Part shown: piece after piece, positions 16,447 through 25,754 of the stretch
Numbering within the stretch: position 1 is the stretch's first letter
Layout: each line of letters opens with the position of its first letter
Source of the DNA: Pelagibius sp964472095
Lineage (GTDB): Bacteria; Pseudomonadota; Alphaproteobacteria; Kiloniellales; Kiloniellaceae
Length of the DNA: 64,000 nucleotides
Direction: 5' to 3'
Assembly (NCBI GenBank): GCA_964472095.1
Contig: CAYYIV010000011.1
Location: forward strand, 62,001-126,000
Notes under the pieces: generated by a model
What the model was told of the DNA's origin: nothing
Databases searched by the model: none
What the model saw: only the letters and a program-made list of their open reading frames with translations
Made by a program: the position numbers and the translations under genes

Positions 16447-17412
16447 ATGACCGCAAGCCCCCCGAAAGTCTCGGTGATCCTGCCGGCCTACAATGCGGCC
16501 GCCAGCCTGCCGGCGACGCTGCGCTCCGTGTTGAATCAGAGCCTGCGGGAGATCGAGGTGATCGTCGTCGATGACGGCTCAGTCGATGGCACCGCCGAGA
16601 TCGCCACAGCGCTGGCTGGGCAGGACGGGCGTATCAAGCTGTTGCGCGCCGGGCGCAATCGCGGCGCGGCGGCCGCCCGCAACCGGGCCATGGAGGAGGC
16701 GCGTGGCGACTGGCTGGCACTGCTCGATGCCGACGACCGCTGCGCGCCCGACCGTCTGGCGCGTCTGGTGGCGCTGGGCGAGGCGCGCGGGGCCGACGTG
16801 GTGACCGATAACCTGCGCCTGGTCAGCGCCGACGGTCGCCTGCTCGGCGTGGCACTGCGCCGCGACGACGCGCTCTTCAGTGAGGGCCTGACGGCGACCG
16901 CCTTCGTGCGCCGCAACCACTTTTTCTCGGGCGGCTTCAAGCTCGGCTACCTGAAGCCGCTGTTCCGCCGCAGCTTCGTCGCCCGCCACGGTCTGCGCCA
17001 GGACAAGCGGCTGCGCATCGCGGAGGACTTTCACTTTCTGTTGGATTGCCTGATGGCCGGTGCCTCGGTGGCTGCCGATCCGACGCCGGGCTATGACTAT
17101 CGGCAGATGCCGGGCTCGCTGTCGCGGCGGCTGTCACAGCAGGATCTGCTGCGCCTGGCGGCCATCAATCGCACTCTGCTGGCGCAGGCCGAAGCCCGGG
17201 GCGATGCCGGGCTGAGCCGCGCCCTGCGCCGCCGTCAGTGGTCCGCCGACCTGAACGTCAATCTGCTGCGTTTTGTCGAGGCGGTGAAGGGCGGACGGGT
17301 GCTGGCGGCCAGCTCGATTTTCGCGCGGCGTCCAGACCTCACACCCTTTCTTGCCTTCTATGGCTTGCAGAGCCTGCGCAAGCGGTTGCCTGGAGGTCAT
17401 CGCCTTGTTTAG
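16447..17412 (+). CDS. Family 2 glycosyltransferase (ExoO-like)
   Basis: The protein has 321 residues from ATG 16447, four bases after the exoP stop. The GT-A domain shows VSVILPAYNAAASLP, VVDDGSVDGT and LLDADDRC. A mid-protein block GFKLGYLKPLFRR and AEDFHFLLDCLMAGA is shared with the enzyme at 24735, so the two are probably paralogues acting on similar acceptors. ExoO of Sinorhizobium has the same arrangement. Donor unknown. Confidence 0.9.
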   Translation: MTASPPKVSVILPAYNAAASLPATLRSVLNQSLREIEVIVVDDGSVDGTAEIATALAGQDGRIKLLRAGRNRGAAAARNRAMEEARGDWLALLDADDRCAPDRLARLVALGEARGADVVTDNLRLVSADGRLLGVALRRDDALFSEGLTATAFVRRNHFFSGGFKLGYLKPLFRRSFVARHGLRQDKRLRIAEDFHFLLDCLMAGASVAADPTPGYDYRQMPGSLSRRLSQQDLLRLAAINRTLLAQAEARGDAGLSRALRRRQWSADLNVNLLRFVEAVKGGRVLAASSIFARRPDLTPFLAFYGLQSLRKRLPGGHRLV

Positions 17413-17422
17413 CGCGGGCTCG

Positions 17423-18520
17423 ATGAAGATCCTCTTCGCCACCGGGCACGGCTATGCGCCGCAGCGCGTCGGCGGCTCGGAGACCAGCAGCCACGAGCTG
17501 ATCCTGGCCCTGCAGGAGCTGGGGCACCGCTGCGCCGTGCTGGCCCACCTGCAGGGTAACGGCTGGCTGGCGCTGCGCAACCGGGTGCTGATGAAGCTCG
17601 GTCGCCGGGACCTGGTGGCGGACCGCCTGCCGGGTTACCGCGTGCACCGTGCCTGGTATCCCGATCGCCAGGTGGCGGCGGCTCTGGCGCGCGAGCGCCC
17701 CGACGTGGTGCTGGTGCAGGCCGGCGAGCCGCTGCGCATGGCCAAGGCACTGCGCGCGACCGGCGTGCCGACGGTGGTCTACCTGCGCGACGTCGAGTTC
17801 CACGAACTGGGCGGCGATCCGTCGGAGCTGCCGGGGCTGCGCTACATTGCCAATTCCCGCTTCGTCGCCGAAAAGTTCCGGGCTGCCTACGGGCCCGAGC
17901 CGCAGGTCATTCGGCCGCTGTTCCGGGCCGAGCGCTACGTCACGTCGCGGGCCCCGAAGGAAGTCACCTTCATCAACCCGCATCCCGTGAAGGGGGTCGA
18001 CCTGGCCTTCGAGATCGCCGCGCTCTGTCCTGAGATTCCCTTCTGCTTCGTCGAGGGCTGGCCGATGAACGCCGAGGAGCAGGCAGCCCTGGAGAGGCGC
18101 GTCGCGGCGCTGCCCAACCTGCGTCTGCGCGCGCGCACCCACGATATGCGCGCGATCTACCGGACGACCCACACCCTGCTGGTGCCGAGCCAGTGGGAGG
18201 AGGCCTGGGGACGCGTCGCCACCGAGGCGCAGTTCAGCGGCATTCCGGTCCTGGCCAGCGATCGCGGCGGCCTGCCCGAGGCCGTCGGGCCGGGCGGGCG
18301 CGTGCTGCCGCACGACGCGCCGGCAGCCGTGTGGGCGGCGGCGCTCAGGGAATACTGGGGCAACCCGGAAGTCTATCGGACAGCCTCCGAATCGGCGCTG
18401 TCCTACGCGAACCGGACCGAGATCGACCCGGCGCGTCAGATCGCCGTGCTGGCGGCCATCCTGGCCGAGAGCCTGCAGGACGGACCGGCGGCGGTGGAAA
18501 GAGAACTGGCATCGGCATGA
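17423..18520 (+). CDS. Family 4 glycosyltransferase
   Basis: The protein has 365 residues from ATG 17423; the frame extends upstream into the previous gene. It is a GT-B retaining enzyme: the N-terminal acceptor loop VGGSETSSHEL, and in the C-terminal half VPSQWEEAWGRVATEA with the E-x7-E motif spanning EAWGRVATE, then GIPVLASDRGGLPEAVG. It is embedded between GT2 and GT8 genes and its stop overlaps the next start as ATGA. Likely adds one sugar of the repeat. Confidence 0.9.
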   Translation: MKILFATGHGYAPQRVGGSETSSHELILALQELGHRCAVLAHLQGNGWLALRNRVLMKLGRRDLVADRLPGYRVHRAWYPDRQVAAALARERPDVVLVQAGEPLRMAKALRATGVPTVVYLRDVEFHELGGDPSELPGLRYIANSRFVAEKFRAAYGPEPQVIRPLFRAERYVTSRAPKEVTFINPHPVKGVDLAFEIAALCPEIPFCFVEGWPMNAEEQAALERRVAALPNLRLRARTHDMRAIYRTTHTLLVPSQWEEAWGRVATEAQFSGIPVLASDRGGLPEAVGPGGRVLPHDAPAAVWAAALREYWGNPEVYRTASESALSYANRTEIDPARQIAVLAAILAESLQDGPAAVERELASA

Positions 18521-19485
18521 GTGGACAGCCCATCAAACTCATCTTCGGAGTCGACGGCAGCTACAGCCAGCATCTGGCGGTAACCCTGGTCTCCCTGCTG
18601 GAGAACAACCCGGGCAACCGCTTCGACATCCTGGTGGTGACCCTGAACATGGCGCAGGACGACAGCGACCGGATCGTCGCGCTGGCGGCGCGCTTCGGCA
18701 ACGTGATGCTGCGATTCCAGGCCTTCGACATCGGTCGCTACAATCATTTCCGCACCGACGGCCATATCTCCCACGCTTCCTACCTGCGCATCTTCATCCC
18801 GGAGATCCTGCCAGCGAGCGAGGAGAAGGTGCTCTACCTCGACTGCGACATCGTGGTCCGCCACGACATAGCGCCATTGTGGAACCTCGATCTCGGCGAC
18901 AAGGTGCTGGGGGCGGCGCGCAATCTCTACTTCGTGCGCCACGACGATCTGGATATGCCGGCAGGCGCCGACTACTTCAATGCAGGCGTCCTGCTGATGA
19001 ACCTCAAGCGCTGGCGCGAGGCAGACGGCACGGCACGCGTCGTCCGCTTCATCGAGGCACACCACGATCATCTCTGGGCGCACGACCAGGACGCCCTCAA
19101 CGCAGTGTTCTGTGGAGAATTCCTGGAGCTGGCACCGACCTGGAACTTCCAGACCTCCATGCTGTGGACGGAGCCGGACGGCCTGTCGCTCAGCTATCCC
19201 CAGTTTCGCCGGCTGTTGGCGGACCCGGGGATCGTGCACTACACCTCGCCGTCGAAACCCTGGCATTTCAGCAATACGCATCCCTACAAAAGTGCCTATT
19301 ATCATTACCTTGAAAAGACTCCTTACAGGAACTTCTCACCACGTGACGTCAACGTCGGCAGCCTGTTGAAGCGTACGGCCGCGATGCCGCAGACCGCGTT
19401 CCGCGACCTGCTGCCGGATGCCTACTACCCGACCCGCCGGCTGTTCCGGCAGCTGAAGGCGGCGAGCCTGGGGATGAAAGCGTGA
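18517..19485 (+). CDS. Family 8 glycosyltransferase
   Basis: The protein has 322 residues; ATG 18517 overlaps the preceding TGA. It is a retaining GT8 (LgtC-type galactosyl/glucosyltransferase): IFGVDGSYSQHL at the N-terminus, DxD motif YLDCDIVV, FNAGVLLMNL, DQDALNAVF and the C-terminal HYTSPSKPW, which stands for the family HxxGxxKPW metal-binding motif. The local sequence near 19250-19340 is slightly AT-richer but stays in frame. GT8 members are not part of the canonical succinoglycan set, so the repeat structure here should differ. Confidence 0.92.
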   Translation: MSGQPIKLIFGVDGSYSQHLAVTLVSLLENNPGNRFDILVVTLNMAQDDSDRIVALAARFGNVMLRFQAFDIGRYNHFRTDGHISHASYLRIFIPEILPASEEKVLYLDCDIVVRHDIAPLWNLDLGDKVLGAARNLYFVRHDDLDMPAGADYFNAGVLLMNLKRWREADGTARVVRFIEAHHDHLWAHDQDALNAVFCGEFLELAPTWNFQTSMLWTEPDGLSLSYPQFRRLLADPGIVHYTSPSKPWHFSNTHPYKSAYYHYLEKTPYRNFSPRDVNVGSLLKRTAAMPQTAFRDLLPDAYYPTRRLFRQLKAASLGMKA

Positions 19486-20435
19486 ATACCGTGGAGAAGC
19501 CCGAGCCGCTGGTCAGCGTGGTGATCCCCAACTTCAACCGCGAGGCCGAATTGCAGCGGGCGGTGGACAGCGTGCTGACCCAGGACTACCCCGAGCTCGA
19601 GGTGATCGTGGTTGACGATGCCTCGACCCGCCCGATCCGGCTCGACCTGGCTCCCGCGGCTCGGGAGATCGTTCGCTGGATACCGCTGGAGCGCAACGGC
19701 GGTGGCGCGACGGCGCGCAATGCCGGCATCGATGCGGCGGCGGGCGAGGTGATCGCCTTCCTCGATTCCGACGACGTCTGGACCTCCGACAAACTGACGC
19801 GGCAGCTGGCCGCCTATATGGCCGACGGGCGGCCGCGTGACGCCGTGTACTACAGCCAGGTGGTGCTCGATCGCGGCAGCGAGCGGCTCACGCTGCCGGA
19901 GCGGCCGCTGGCGGAAGGCGAGAACGTCGGCGACTATCTCTTCCCGTGGCGTGGCAACCTGATCCACACCTCGTCACTGCTGATGCACCGCGACCTCGCC
20001 GCCAAGGTGCGCTTCACCGACGGTCTGCGCATTCATCAGGATGTCGATTTCTGCCTGCGCCTGCAGCAGGCCGGCGCGCGTTTTCGCTTCCATGCGGAGC
20101 CGCTCAGCCGCTGGCATGCGGACGACAGGGCCGATCGCATGAGCCACCGGCCGAAGTTCCTGTTGTCGCTCGACTGGCTGGAGACCACCCGAGAGACGCT
20201 GCCCTGGGCGACGCGGAGGAAGTTTGCCGCGCAGCTTGCCGCCAAGGCGCCACCGTACTTTTGGCAAAGCCCGGGAATCGTGCTGCGGACCCTCTGGCGC
20301 TGCCACCTTGAGCGTTATATTTCAACGCCCTATGCCCTTCGCCTGATCTCTCAGATCATCGTACCGCAGCGCTGGAGCGATGGCTTGGCGCGCACGCTGA
20401 AACCGAAGGCACGACGCGTGGTGGTCGATCCATGA
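19482..20435 (+). CDS. Family 2 glycosyltransferase
   Basis: The protein has 317 residues from GTG 19482, overlapping the GT8 stop. It shows VSVVIPNFNREAELQRAV, VVDDASTRP, GGGATARNAGIDAA and FLDSDDVW as the nucleotide-sugar site, with IHQDVDFCLRLQQAG as the base region. It is similar in style to ExoU/ExoW enzymes, but assignment to either is not possible by eye. Translationally coupled on both sides. Confidence 0.9.
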   Translation: MNTVEKPEPLVSVVIPNFNREAELQRAVDSVLTQDYPELEVIVVDDASTRPIRLDLAPAAREIVRWIPLERNGGGATARNAGIDAAAGEVIAFLDSDDVWTSDKLTRQLAAYMADGRPRDAVYYSQVVLDRGSERLTLPERPLAEGENVGDYLFPWRGNLIHTSSLLMHRDLAAKVRFTDGLRIHQDVDFCLRLQQAGARFRFHAEPLSRWHADDRADRMSHRPKFLLSLDWLETTRETLPWATRRKFAAQLAAKAPPYFWQSPGIVLRTLWRCHLERYISTPYALRLISQIIVPQRWSDGLARTLKPKARRVVVDP

Positions 20436-21451
20436 CGACGACGATCAAAAATGGCGATCCGGCAAGCGGCAGCGGTGTCGGCATGATCTCCATCATCATG
20501 GCCTCGCACAACGGCGGGGCGACGCTAGCCTTGACCCTGGAGGCCTTCAGGGGCATTGCGTCGCCCGCGGGTGGGTTCGAGATCATCGCCGTCGACAATG
20601 CGAGCAGTGACGGCACGCGCGACATCCTCGAGCAGTACCGCGATCGCCTGCCCCTGACGGTTCTTTCGGAGCCGCGCCAGGGCAAGAGCTTCGCGTTGAA
20701 CCAGGGCATCGGGGCCGCGCGGGGCGATCTCGTCGTCTTCGCCGACGACGACATCCTGCCCGACCCGCAATGGCTCGAAGCCTATCGGCAGGCGGCCGCG
20801 AGGCATCCCGCGGTCGACCTCTTTGCCGGGCAGGTGCGCCATCATTGGCAAAAGCCGCCGCCGCTATGGCTGCTTCGGCTGGCCGAGGAGGGACGTTCCT
20901 ACGCGGGAACCCCGGTCGGCGAGCCGGAAGGGCCGGTAGGCGCGATCTTCTTCAAGGGCGTGAATTTCATGGCGCGGCGCTCGGTCACCGAGGCCGTTCG
21001 CTTCTCTGAGCGGCCCGACGTCAACTTTGCGGGCACCACTGTGTCCGCCGGCGGCGAGGACACCGCTTTCGTGAAGGAGGCCTTGTCGCGAGGCCACAAG
21101 GCGCACTACGTGCCGGATGCCTGCGTCCGGCACATCGTGCGCCCCGCACAGGTCGGGATCCGGCCTGTGTTCCAGCGCTACCTGCGGATCGGACGGTCGA
21201 TGACCTTGAGCGACCCCGGCCAGTTCGATCCGGAGGGCGCACGGCTTCTCGGCTATCCGCGCTACCTCTTCAGGACCGTCCCGCGGGATGCCCTGCGTGC
21301 GCTGCGCTACTGGGTTTCCGGAGATTCTCATGCTGCCGCCAGCGAGCTTATCGGCGTGGCGATGACCTGTGGCCGCGCCCAGCAATGGCGCAAGCAGCCG
21401 GCCCGCCGCCGGCAAGGCGGGCCAACGACCGGAATGGAGGACAGTGCGTGA
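20432..21451 (+). CDS. Family 2 glycosyltransferase
   Basis: The protein has 339 residues. ATG 20432 overlaps the previous stop as ATGA. The GT-A domain has ISIIMASHNGGATLAL, VDNASSDGT and FADDDILPDPQW, then VNFMARRS and SAGGEDTAFVKEAL. The last 30 residues are basic and low in structure (QQWRKQPARRRQGG) and extend past the usual family end. It directly precedes, and is coupled to, the first sulfotransferase gene. Confidence 0.9.
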   Translation: MTTTIKNGDPASGSGVGMISIIMASHNGGATLALTLEAFRGIASPAGGFEIIAVDNASSDGTRDILEQYRDRLPLTVLSEPRQGKSFALNQGIGAARGDLVVFADDDILPDPQWLEAYRQAAARHPAVDLFAGQVRHHWQKPPPLWLLRLAEEGRSYAGTPVGEPEGPVGAIFFKGVNFMARRSVTEAVRFSERPDVNFAGTTVSAGGEDTAFVKEALSRGHKAHYVPDACVRHIVRPAQVGIRPVFQRYLRIGRSMTLSDPGQFDPEGARLLGYPRYLFRTVPRDALRALRYWVSGDSHAAASELIGVAMTCGRAQQWRKQPARRRQGGPTTGMEDSA

Positions 21452-22344
21452 CAAAGAACTACGTGTTTTTGCTGGGGGCGCCTCGCAGCGGGACAACGTG
21501 GCTGCAGATCATGCTGTCGAAGCACCCCGATATTGCAACCTGCCAGGAGACACACCTCTTCAGCGGCTTCCTGTCGGGCCTGCAAAGGAGCTGGCGCCAT
21601 CATGAGAACGATCGCCGAGGCATCGGCCTGCAGGCGGCGATCTCGCGCGAGCAGTTCGTCGCACTGCAACGGGACTTCGCGCTCGCGGTGCTGGAGTCCA
21701 TCGGTGATACGCCGATTATCCTGGAAAAAACACCGGCGCACATCACGGTGCTGGACGACATCAGGGAAGTGCTGCCGGAGGCGCGGTTCATCCACATCAT
21801 CCGGGATCCTCGTTCCGTTGCAGCCTCGCTGGCCGCTGCCGGCAAGGATTGGGGGCGCAGCTGGGCCTCCACCAGCGCCGTGCACAATGCGCGCCGCTGG
21901 ACTTCCAACGTGACGGCCGGCATCCGTCTGCGGCAGGCAGATCCGGCAACGTACTTTGAAATCCGCTATGAAGACCTGCTGGACGATACGGCACGGAACC
22001 TGGAGCATATGTTTTCGTGGCTGGGCATCGATCGGTCCTCGGAACTGTGCCAGCGCGTGGCGGAGGAAACGCAGATCAAGAAACTCCAGCAGGCCAGCTC
22101 GCCGGCCGCCTGGGATCTCGCGAAGGAGCCGCAGGGCTTTTTCCGGAAGGGCAAGTCGGACGGATGGAAGGAAGATCTGAGTGGCCGCGAGATCGCGGTA
22201 GTGGAGGCGATCGCCGGTCCCTTGATGGAGGAGCTCCACTACCAGCGGGTGACACCGGGCATGTCGTGGCGGCAGCAGTTCGAAATTCGTGCCCGTGAAG
22301 GACTCGCGCGACGCCTGACAAGCCTGGCGTTGAGGCTGCAATGA
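21448..22344 (+). CDS. Sulfotransferase (PAPS-dependent) in the EPS locus, copy 1
   Basis: The protein has 298 residues from GTG 21448, which overlaps the preceding stop as GTGA and is preceded by TGGAGGA. The 5'-phosphosulfate loop GAPRSGTTWL is at residues 10-19, and the 3'-phosphate motif IIRDPRSVAAS is near 116-126. RYEDLLDD further on is typical of the sulfotransferase_3 family. It would move sulfate from PAPS to a carbohydrate hydroxyl in the cytoplasm. Its translational coupling to a glycosyltransferase suggests the acceptor is the lipid-linked repeat. The family also includes protein- and lipid-modifying members. Confidence 0.9.
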   Translation: MTKNYVFLLGAPRSGTTWLQIMLSKHPDIATCQETHLFSGFLSGLQRSWRHHENDRRGIGLQAAISREQFVALQRDFALAVLESIGDTPIILEKTPAHITVLDDIREVLPEARFIHIIRDPRSVAASLAAAGKDWGRSWASTSAVHNARRWTSNVTAGIRLRQADPATYFEIRYEDLLDDTARNLEHMFSWLGIDRSSELCQRVAEETQIKKLQQASSPAAWDLAKEPQGFFRKGKSDGWKEDLSGREIAVVEAIAGPLMEELHYQRVTPGMSWRQQFEIRAREGLARRLTSLALRLQ

Positions 22345-22377
22345 CTCGACAGGCAGCCTAGACAAAGGAACACTTTC

Positions 22378-23808
22378 TTGTCGATCCGGACTTCGATGGC
22401 TTGGACCTTCAGCGAGCAGACCCTGCAGCAGCTGCTTCAGCTGGGGGTGGCGGTCATCATCGCGCGCCTGCTGACGCCGGAAGAACTCGGCATCTTCGCC
22501 TTGGCGTACGCGGCCGCGGCCGTGCTGACGGCGCTGCGCACCTTCGGGATCGGGAACTACCTGATCCGCGAACCGGACCTGAACCAGGAGAAGGTCCGCT
22601 CGGCCTTCGGCGTCATGCTCGCGATGTCCTGGTCGCTCGGGCTGGTCCTGGTTCTGAGCCGGCATTTCATTGCTGAGCTCTACGACCAGCCCAACATTGC
22701 TGAGGTGATGGGCCTGCTTGCGCTGAGCTTCGTCATCGCGCCTTTTGGCGAGCCGGCGACCTCCCTGCTGACCCGCGAGATGCGCTTCCGCGCACTGCAC
22801 AACATCGGCCTCGCCTCCGCGATGGTGGGGGCGGCGCTCAGCGTCACCTTGGCCTATGCCGGCTACAGTTACATGGCACTTGCCTGGGGGCTGCTGGCGA
22901 ACTCCTGCCTGAACACGGCCCTGGCCATGCTGGCCAATCCGCGATACGCGCTGCTGCGGCCCTCCTTTACCTATTGGCGCGACATAACCAGCTTCGGGGG
23001 CCTGCTGTCGCTGACTTCGCTCATCGGGACGTTAAATACCGAAGGGGTGCGCTTCATCCTCGGATGGTTCACCAGTCCGGCAAGCCTGGCGCAGTTCAAC
23101 CGGGCAGCGCAGGTGCCCAACGTATTCCGCCAGGGCATCTTCCAGCCGATTGCCCGGGTTCTCACCCCGGCCTGGTCCAGCGACGTTCGGGCCGGGCGCT
23201 CGATCGGGCCCGCCGCCGAGAAGCTGGTCGCCATCAATACCGTGCTCGTCTGGCCGGTGTTCCTGGCGCTGAGCTTCGTCTCGATTCCTTTCATCACCCT
23301 GGTGTTCGGCGAGAACTGGCGCCCGGCGGGCGAGATCTTCCCTTGGGTTCTGCTGTCGCAAGGGATCATCGCGACGCTGCCGCAACCCGAGCAGGTACTG
23401 GTGCCCCACGGCATGGCCCGCCGCGTTCTTCTCGTTCGCTCCCTGGCATCGGTGTTCTCGGTGTCCTCCGCAATCTACGGCGCGTCGCTGGGCCTGGAGG
23501 CCTTTGCAATCTCCCGGGTTGTGGCGGCCGTCTTCATGATCACGCTCACCTTCCTGGCCATCCGCTCGCTCATCGAATTCCAGCTCTGGCGCTTCGGGCG
23601 CCGCTACCTGCGCTCGGCCGGCGTCGCGGCACTCGCCGCAGTCCCGGCGGCGACCTTCCATTTCACCCAGCACGACGGCATGAGCCTGCTTGAGCTGCTG
23701 ATGGTGATTACCGCCAGCGCGCTGCTATGGCTGCTCGGCATCGCAGTGACCCGGCACTTCGTCTGGGGCGAGCTGATGATCGTCGCCCGCAAGGCTTTTG
23801 GAAACTGA
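22378..23808 (+). CDS. Polysaccharide flippase (ExoT/Wzx family)
   Basis: The protein has 476 residues from TTG 22378, which has an AAAGGA site eight bases upstream; ATG 22396 is the alternative. It is an integral membrane protein with about 12-14 helices, opening with FSEQTLQQLLQLGVAVIIAR, the usual first helix of Polysacc_synt_3/ExoT-like transporters. LTREMRFRAL and SFGGLLSLTSLIGTLNTEG are family-like loops. It would move the lipid-linked repeat to the periplasm for polymerisation. It sits between the two sulfotransferase genes, consistent with sulfation before flipping. Confidence 0.92.
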   Translation: MSIRTSMAWTFSEQTLQQLLQLGVAVIIARLLTPEELGIFALAYAAAAVLTALRTFGIGNYLIREPDLNQEKVRSAFGVMLAMSWSLGLVLVLSRHFIAELYDQPNIAEVMGLLALSFVIAPFGEPATSLLTREMRFRALHNIGLASAMVGAALSVTLAYAGYSYMALAWGLLANSCLNTALAMLANPRYALLRPSFTYWRDITSFGGLLSLTSLIGTLNTEGVRFILGWFTSPASLAQFNRAAQVPNVFRQGIFQPIARVLTPAWSSDVRAGRSIGPAAEKLVAINTVLVWPVFLALSFVSIPFITLVFGENWRPAGEIFPWVLLSQGIIATLPQPEQVLVPHGMARRVLLVRSLASVFSVSSAIYGASLGLEAFAISRVVAAVFMITLTFLAIRSLIEFQLWRFGRRYLRSAGVAALAAVPAATFHFTQHDGMSLLELLMVITASALLWLLGIAVTRHFVWGELMIVARKAFGN

Positions 23809-23812
23809 ACGC

Positions 23813-24742
23813 ATGCGCATTGGGCTGATAGCGCAGCTTCTCTGCAGCCCGGCCTCCGCCCGCAAGAAGGCGGCGGCGGCATGCCGCTATGCCGAGCGGC
23901 TGGAGTCCCAGCTCGCCAGCTTCGATACCCGCTTCGATGGGCCGGCGAAGGCCACGCCGCCGCCGGTCTGTGGCGCGGCCCCGGTCTTCATCCTCTCGGC
24001 CGGCTGGCGCTCGGGCTCGACCCTGCTGCAGCGAATGGTGATGGCGAAGAACCCGGAGATCATCATCTGGGGCGAACCCTATGCGGCGGCCTCGCCGATC
24101 CAAACCCTGGCCGACCAGTTGCGCCCGTTCTCGGAAAGCTGGCCGGATCCGGCCTTCTTCGTCGAAGAGCACGGTGCCGACCTGGCTGCGGAGTGGGTCG
24201 CCAATCTCTACCCCCCGGCGGCCAGCTTCCGTGCGGCGCATCTTGCCTACGTCGAGACCCTCTTCGCACAGCCGGCGCGAGAGCTCGGGCGCCGTCAGTG
24301 GGGGCTCAAGGAAGTGCGGTTCGGCGCCGACCAGGTGCACTATCTGCGCTGGCTCTATCCGCAGGCGAAGTTCGTCTTCCTGATCCGCAATCCGCTCGAT
24401 GCCTACCTCTCCTACCGCGGCAGGCTGAGCTGGTACGCGCGCTGGCCGGACCGCATGGTTTCAAATCCCTACGCCTTTGGCGCGCACTGGGCGCGCCTGT
24501 CCCGCGAATTCCTCGCTCTCCAGCGGCAGTCCTTCGGACCGCTGGTGCGCTACGAGGCGCTCGGCGAGGAAGCGACTGCGGCGACCCTGCGGGATTACCT
24601 GGGATGGGAGATCCCGCCGCTGGAAAGCATGGCACAGGTGAAGGGGTGGACGAGCGCCAAGGCCAAGCCGCTCCGCTGGGTAGAACGCAGCCTGCTGCGA
24701 CGCGCCACGGGGACGCTGGTCGAGGAACTGGGCTATGTCTGA
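23813..24742 (+). CDS. Sulfotransferase (PAPS-dependent) in the EPS locus, copy 2
   Basis: The protein has 309 residues from ATG 23813, five bases after the flippase stop. The 5'-PSB loop is in FILSAGWRSGSTLLQRM (residues 59-75), and the 3'-PB motif is LIRNPLDAYLSYRGR. LVRYEALGEE and a C-terminal LVEELGY close the domain. It differs strongly from copy 1, having a roughly 55-residue N-terminal extension, so it is unlikely to be a recent duplicate and probably has a different acceptor or position. Its end overlaps the next glycosyltransferase by eight bases. Confidence 0.88.
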   Translation: MRIGLIAQLLCSPASARKKAAAACRYAERLESQLASFDTRFDGPAKATPPPVCGAAPVFILSAGWRSGSTLLQRMVMAKNPEIIIWGEPYAAASPIQTLADQLRPFSESWPDPAFFVEEHGADLAAEWVANLYPPAASFRAAHLAYVETLFAQPARELGRRQWGLKEVRFGADQVHYLRWLYPQAKFVFLIRNPLDAYLSYRGRLSWYARWPDRMVSNPYAFGAHWARLSREFLALQRQSFGPLVRYEALGEEATAATLRDYLGWEIPPLESMAQVKGWTSAKAKPLRWVERSLLRRATGTLVEELGYV

Positions 24743-25754
24743 GCATCCTCGCCAGGACACCGGCAGTGAAACCCGCAGACCGCTCGTATCGGTGGTCATC
24801 CCCGCCTTCAACGCAGAAGCCACGCTTGCCGAGACCGTTGCCTCGGCGCAGCGCCAGAGCCTTTCCGACATCGAGATCCTCATCGTCGATGATGCCTCGA
24901 CGGATGCCACTCTGGCGCTGGCCCATCGCCTTGCGGCACAAGACCCGCGGGTGAAGGTGATCGCTGCCGGCGACAACCGCGGCCCCGCCGGGGCACGCAA
25001 CCTCGGGCTCGCCGGCGCGACCGGCGACTGGATCGCGCTGCTCGACGCCGATGATGCTTTCGAGGCGGAGCGGCTGACGCAGCTCGTCGAGATGGCGCGC
25101 GACTGCGGCGCCGACCTGCTGGCCGACAACCTGCTGCTGGAGGATGAGGACGGGCGCACGGAGCCGATGCTGCCGCCCAGCGAGACGGGGAGCTGTGCGC
25201 CGATGAGCGCGGCCGAGTTCCTGCTCGGCAACCTTCCCGACCCGGCCCGGCCGCGCAAGAGCTACGGCTTTCTGAAGCCGCTGATGTCGCGCGACTTCCT
25301 GCTACGCCATGGCCTGCGCTACGACGAGGAGCTGCGCTTTGCCGAGGATTTCGCTTTCTATCTTGCCTGCTTGACCGCCGGTGCGCGCTTCTACCTTTCG
25401 CAGCAGCCGCTCTACCGCTATCGCCTGCGCGGCGATTCGCTGACCGCCCGCCATTCGACGGAGGACCTGCGGCGCCTGCAGGGCGTCGATCATCGCCTGC
25501 TGCGCGATCCGGGCCGGGCAGGTGGACGCGACTTCCTGGTGGCGCTCAGGCGTCACAAGCAGAGCATCGATCAGCGGCTGCAGTGGCGTGTGGTCATCGA
25601 CGAAGTGAAGCGGGGCGCCTGGTTGAGTGCGCTTGCTGCCGGCTGTAAGGGCTGGCATGTCTTCACCTACGTCGCGGGCCAGCTCGCCGTCGAGGCCTGG
25701 CGCCGGCTCGGTCCCGGGCGCGGCGCGGGCAGGGCGAGCGCGGTCGAAACGTAG
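24735..25754 (+). CDS. Family 2 glycosyltransferase (ExoO-like paralogue)
   Basis: The protein has 339 residues. The GT-A motifs are VSVVIPAFNAEATLAETV, IVDDASTDAT and LLDADDAF; then KSYGFLKPLMSRDF and AEDFAFYLACLTAGA, closely paralleling the enzyme at 16447. Its last 29 codons overlap, antisense, the 3' end of the ExoQ-like gene. It is the last plus-strand gene of the first EPS transcription run. Confidence 0.9.
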   Translation: MSEHPRQDTGSETRRPLVSVVIPAFNAEATLAETVASAQRQSLSDIEILIVDDASTDATLALAHRLAAQDPRVKVIAAGDNRGPAGARNLGLAGATGDWIALLDADDAFEAERLTQLVEMARDCGADLLADNLLLEDEDGRTEPMLPPSETGSCAPMSAAEFLLGNLPDPARPRKSYGFLKPLMSRDFLLRHGLRYDEELRFAEDFAFYLACLTAGARFYLSQQPLYRYRLRGDSLTARHSTEDLRRLQGVDHRLLRDPGRAGGRDFLVALRRHKQSIDQRLQWRVVIDEVKRGAWLSALAAGCKGWHVFTYVAGQLAVEAWRRLGPGRGAGRASAVET

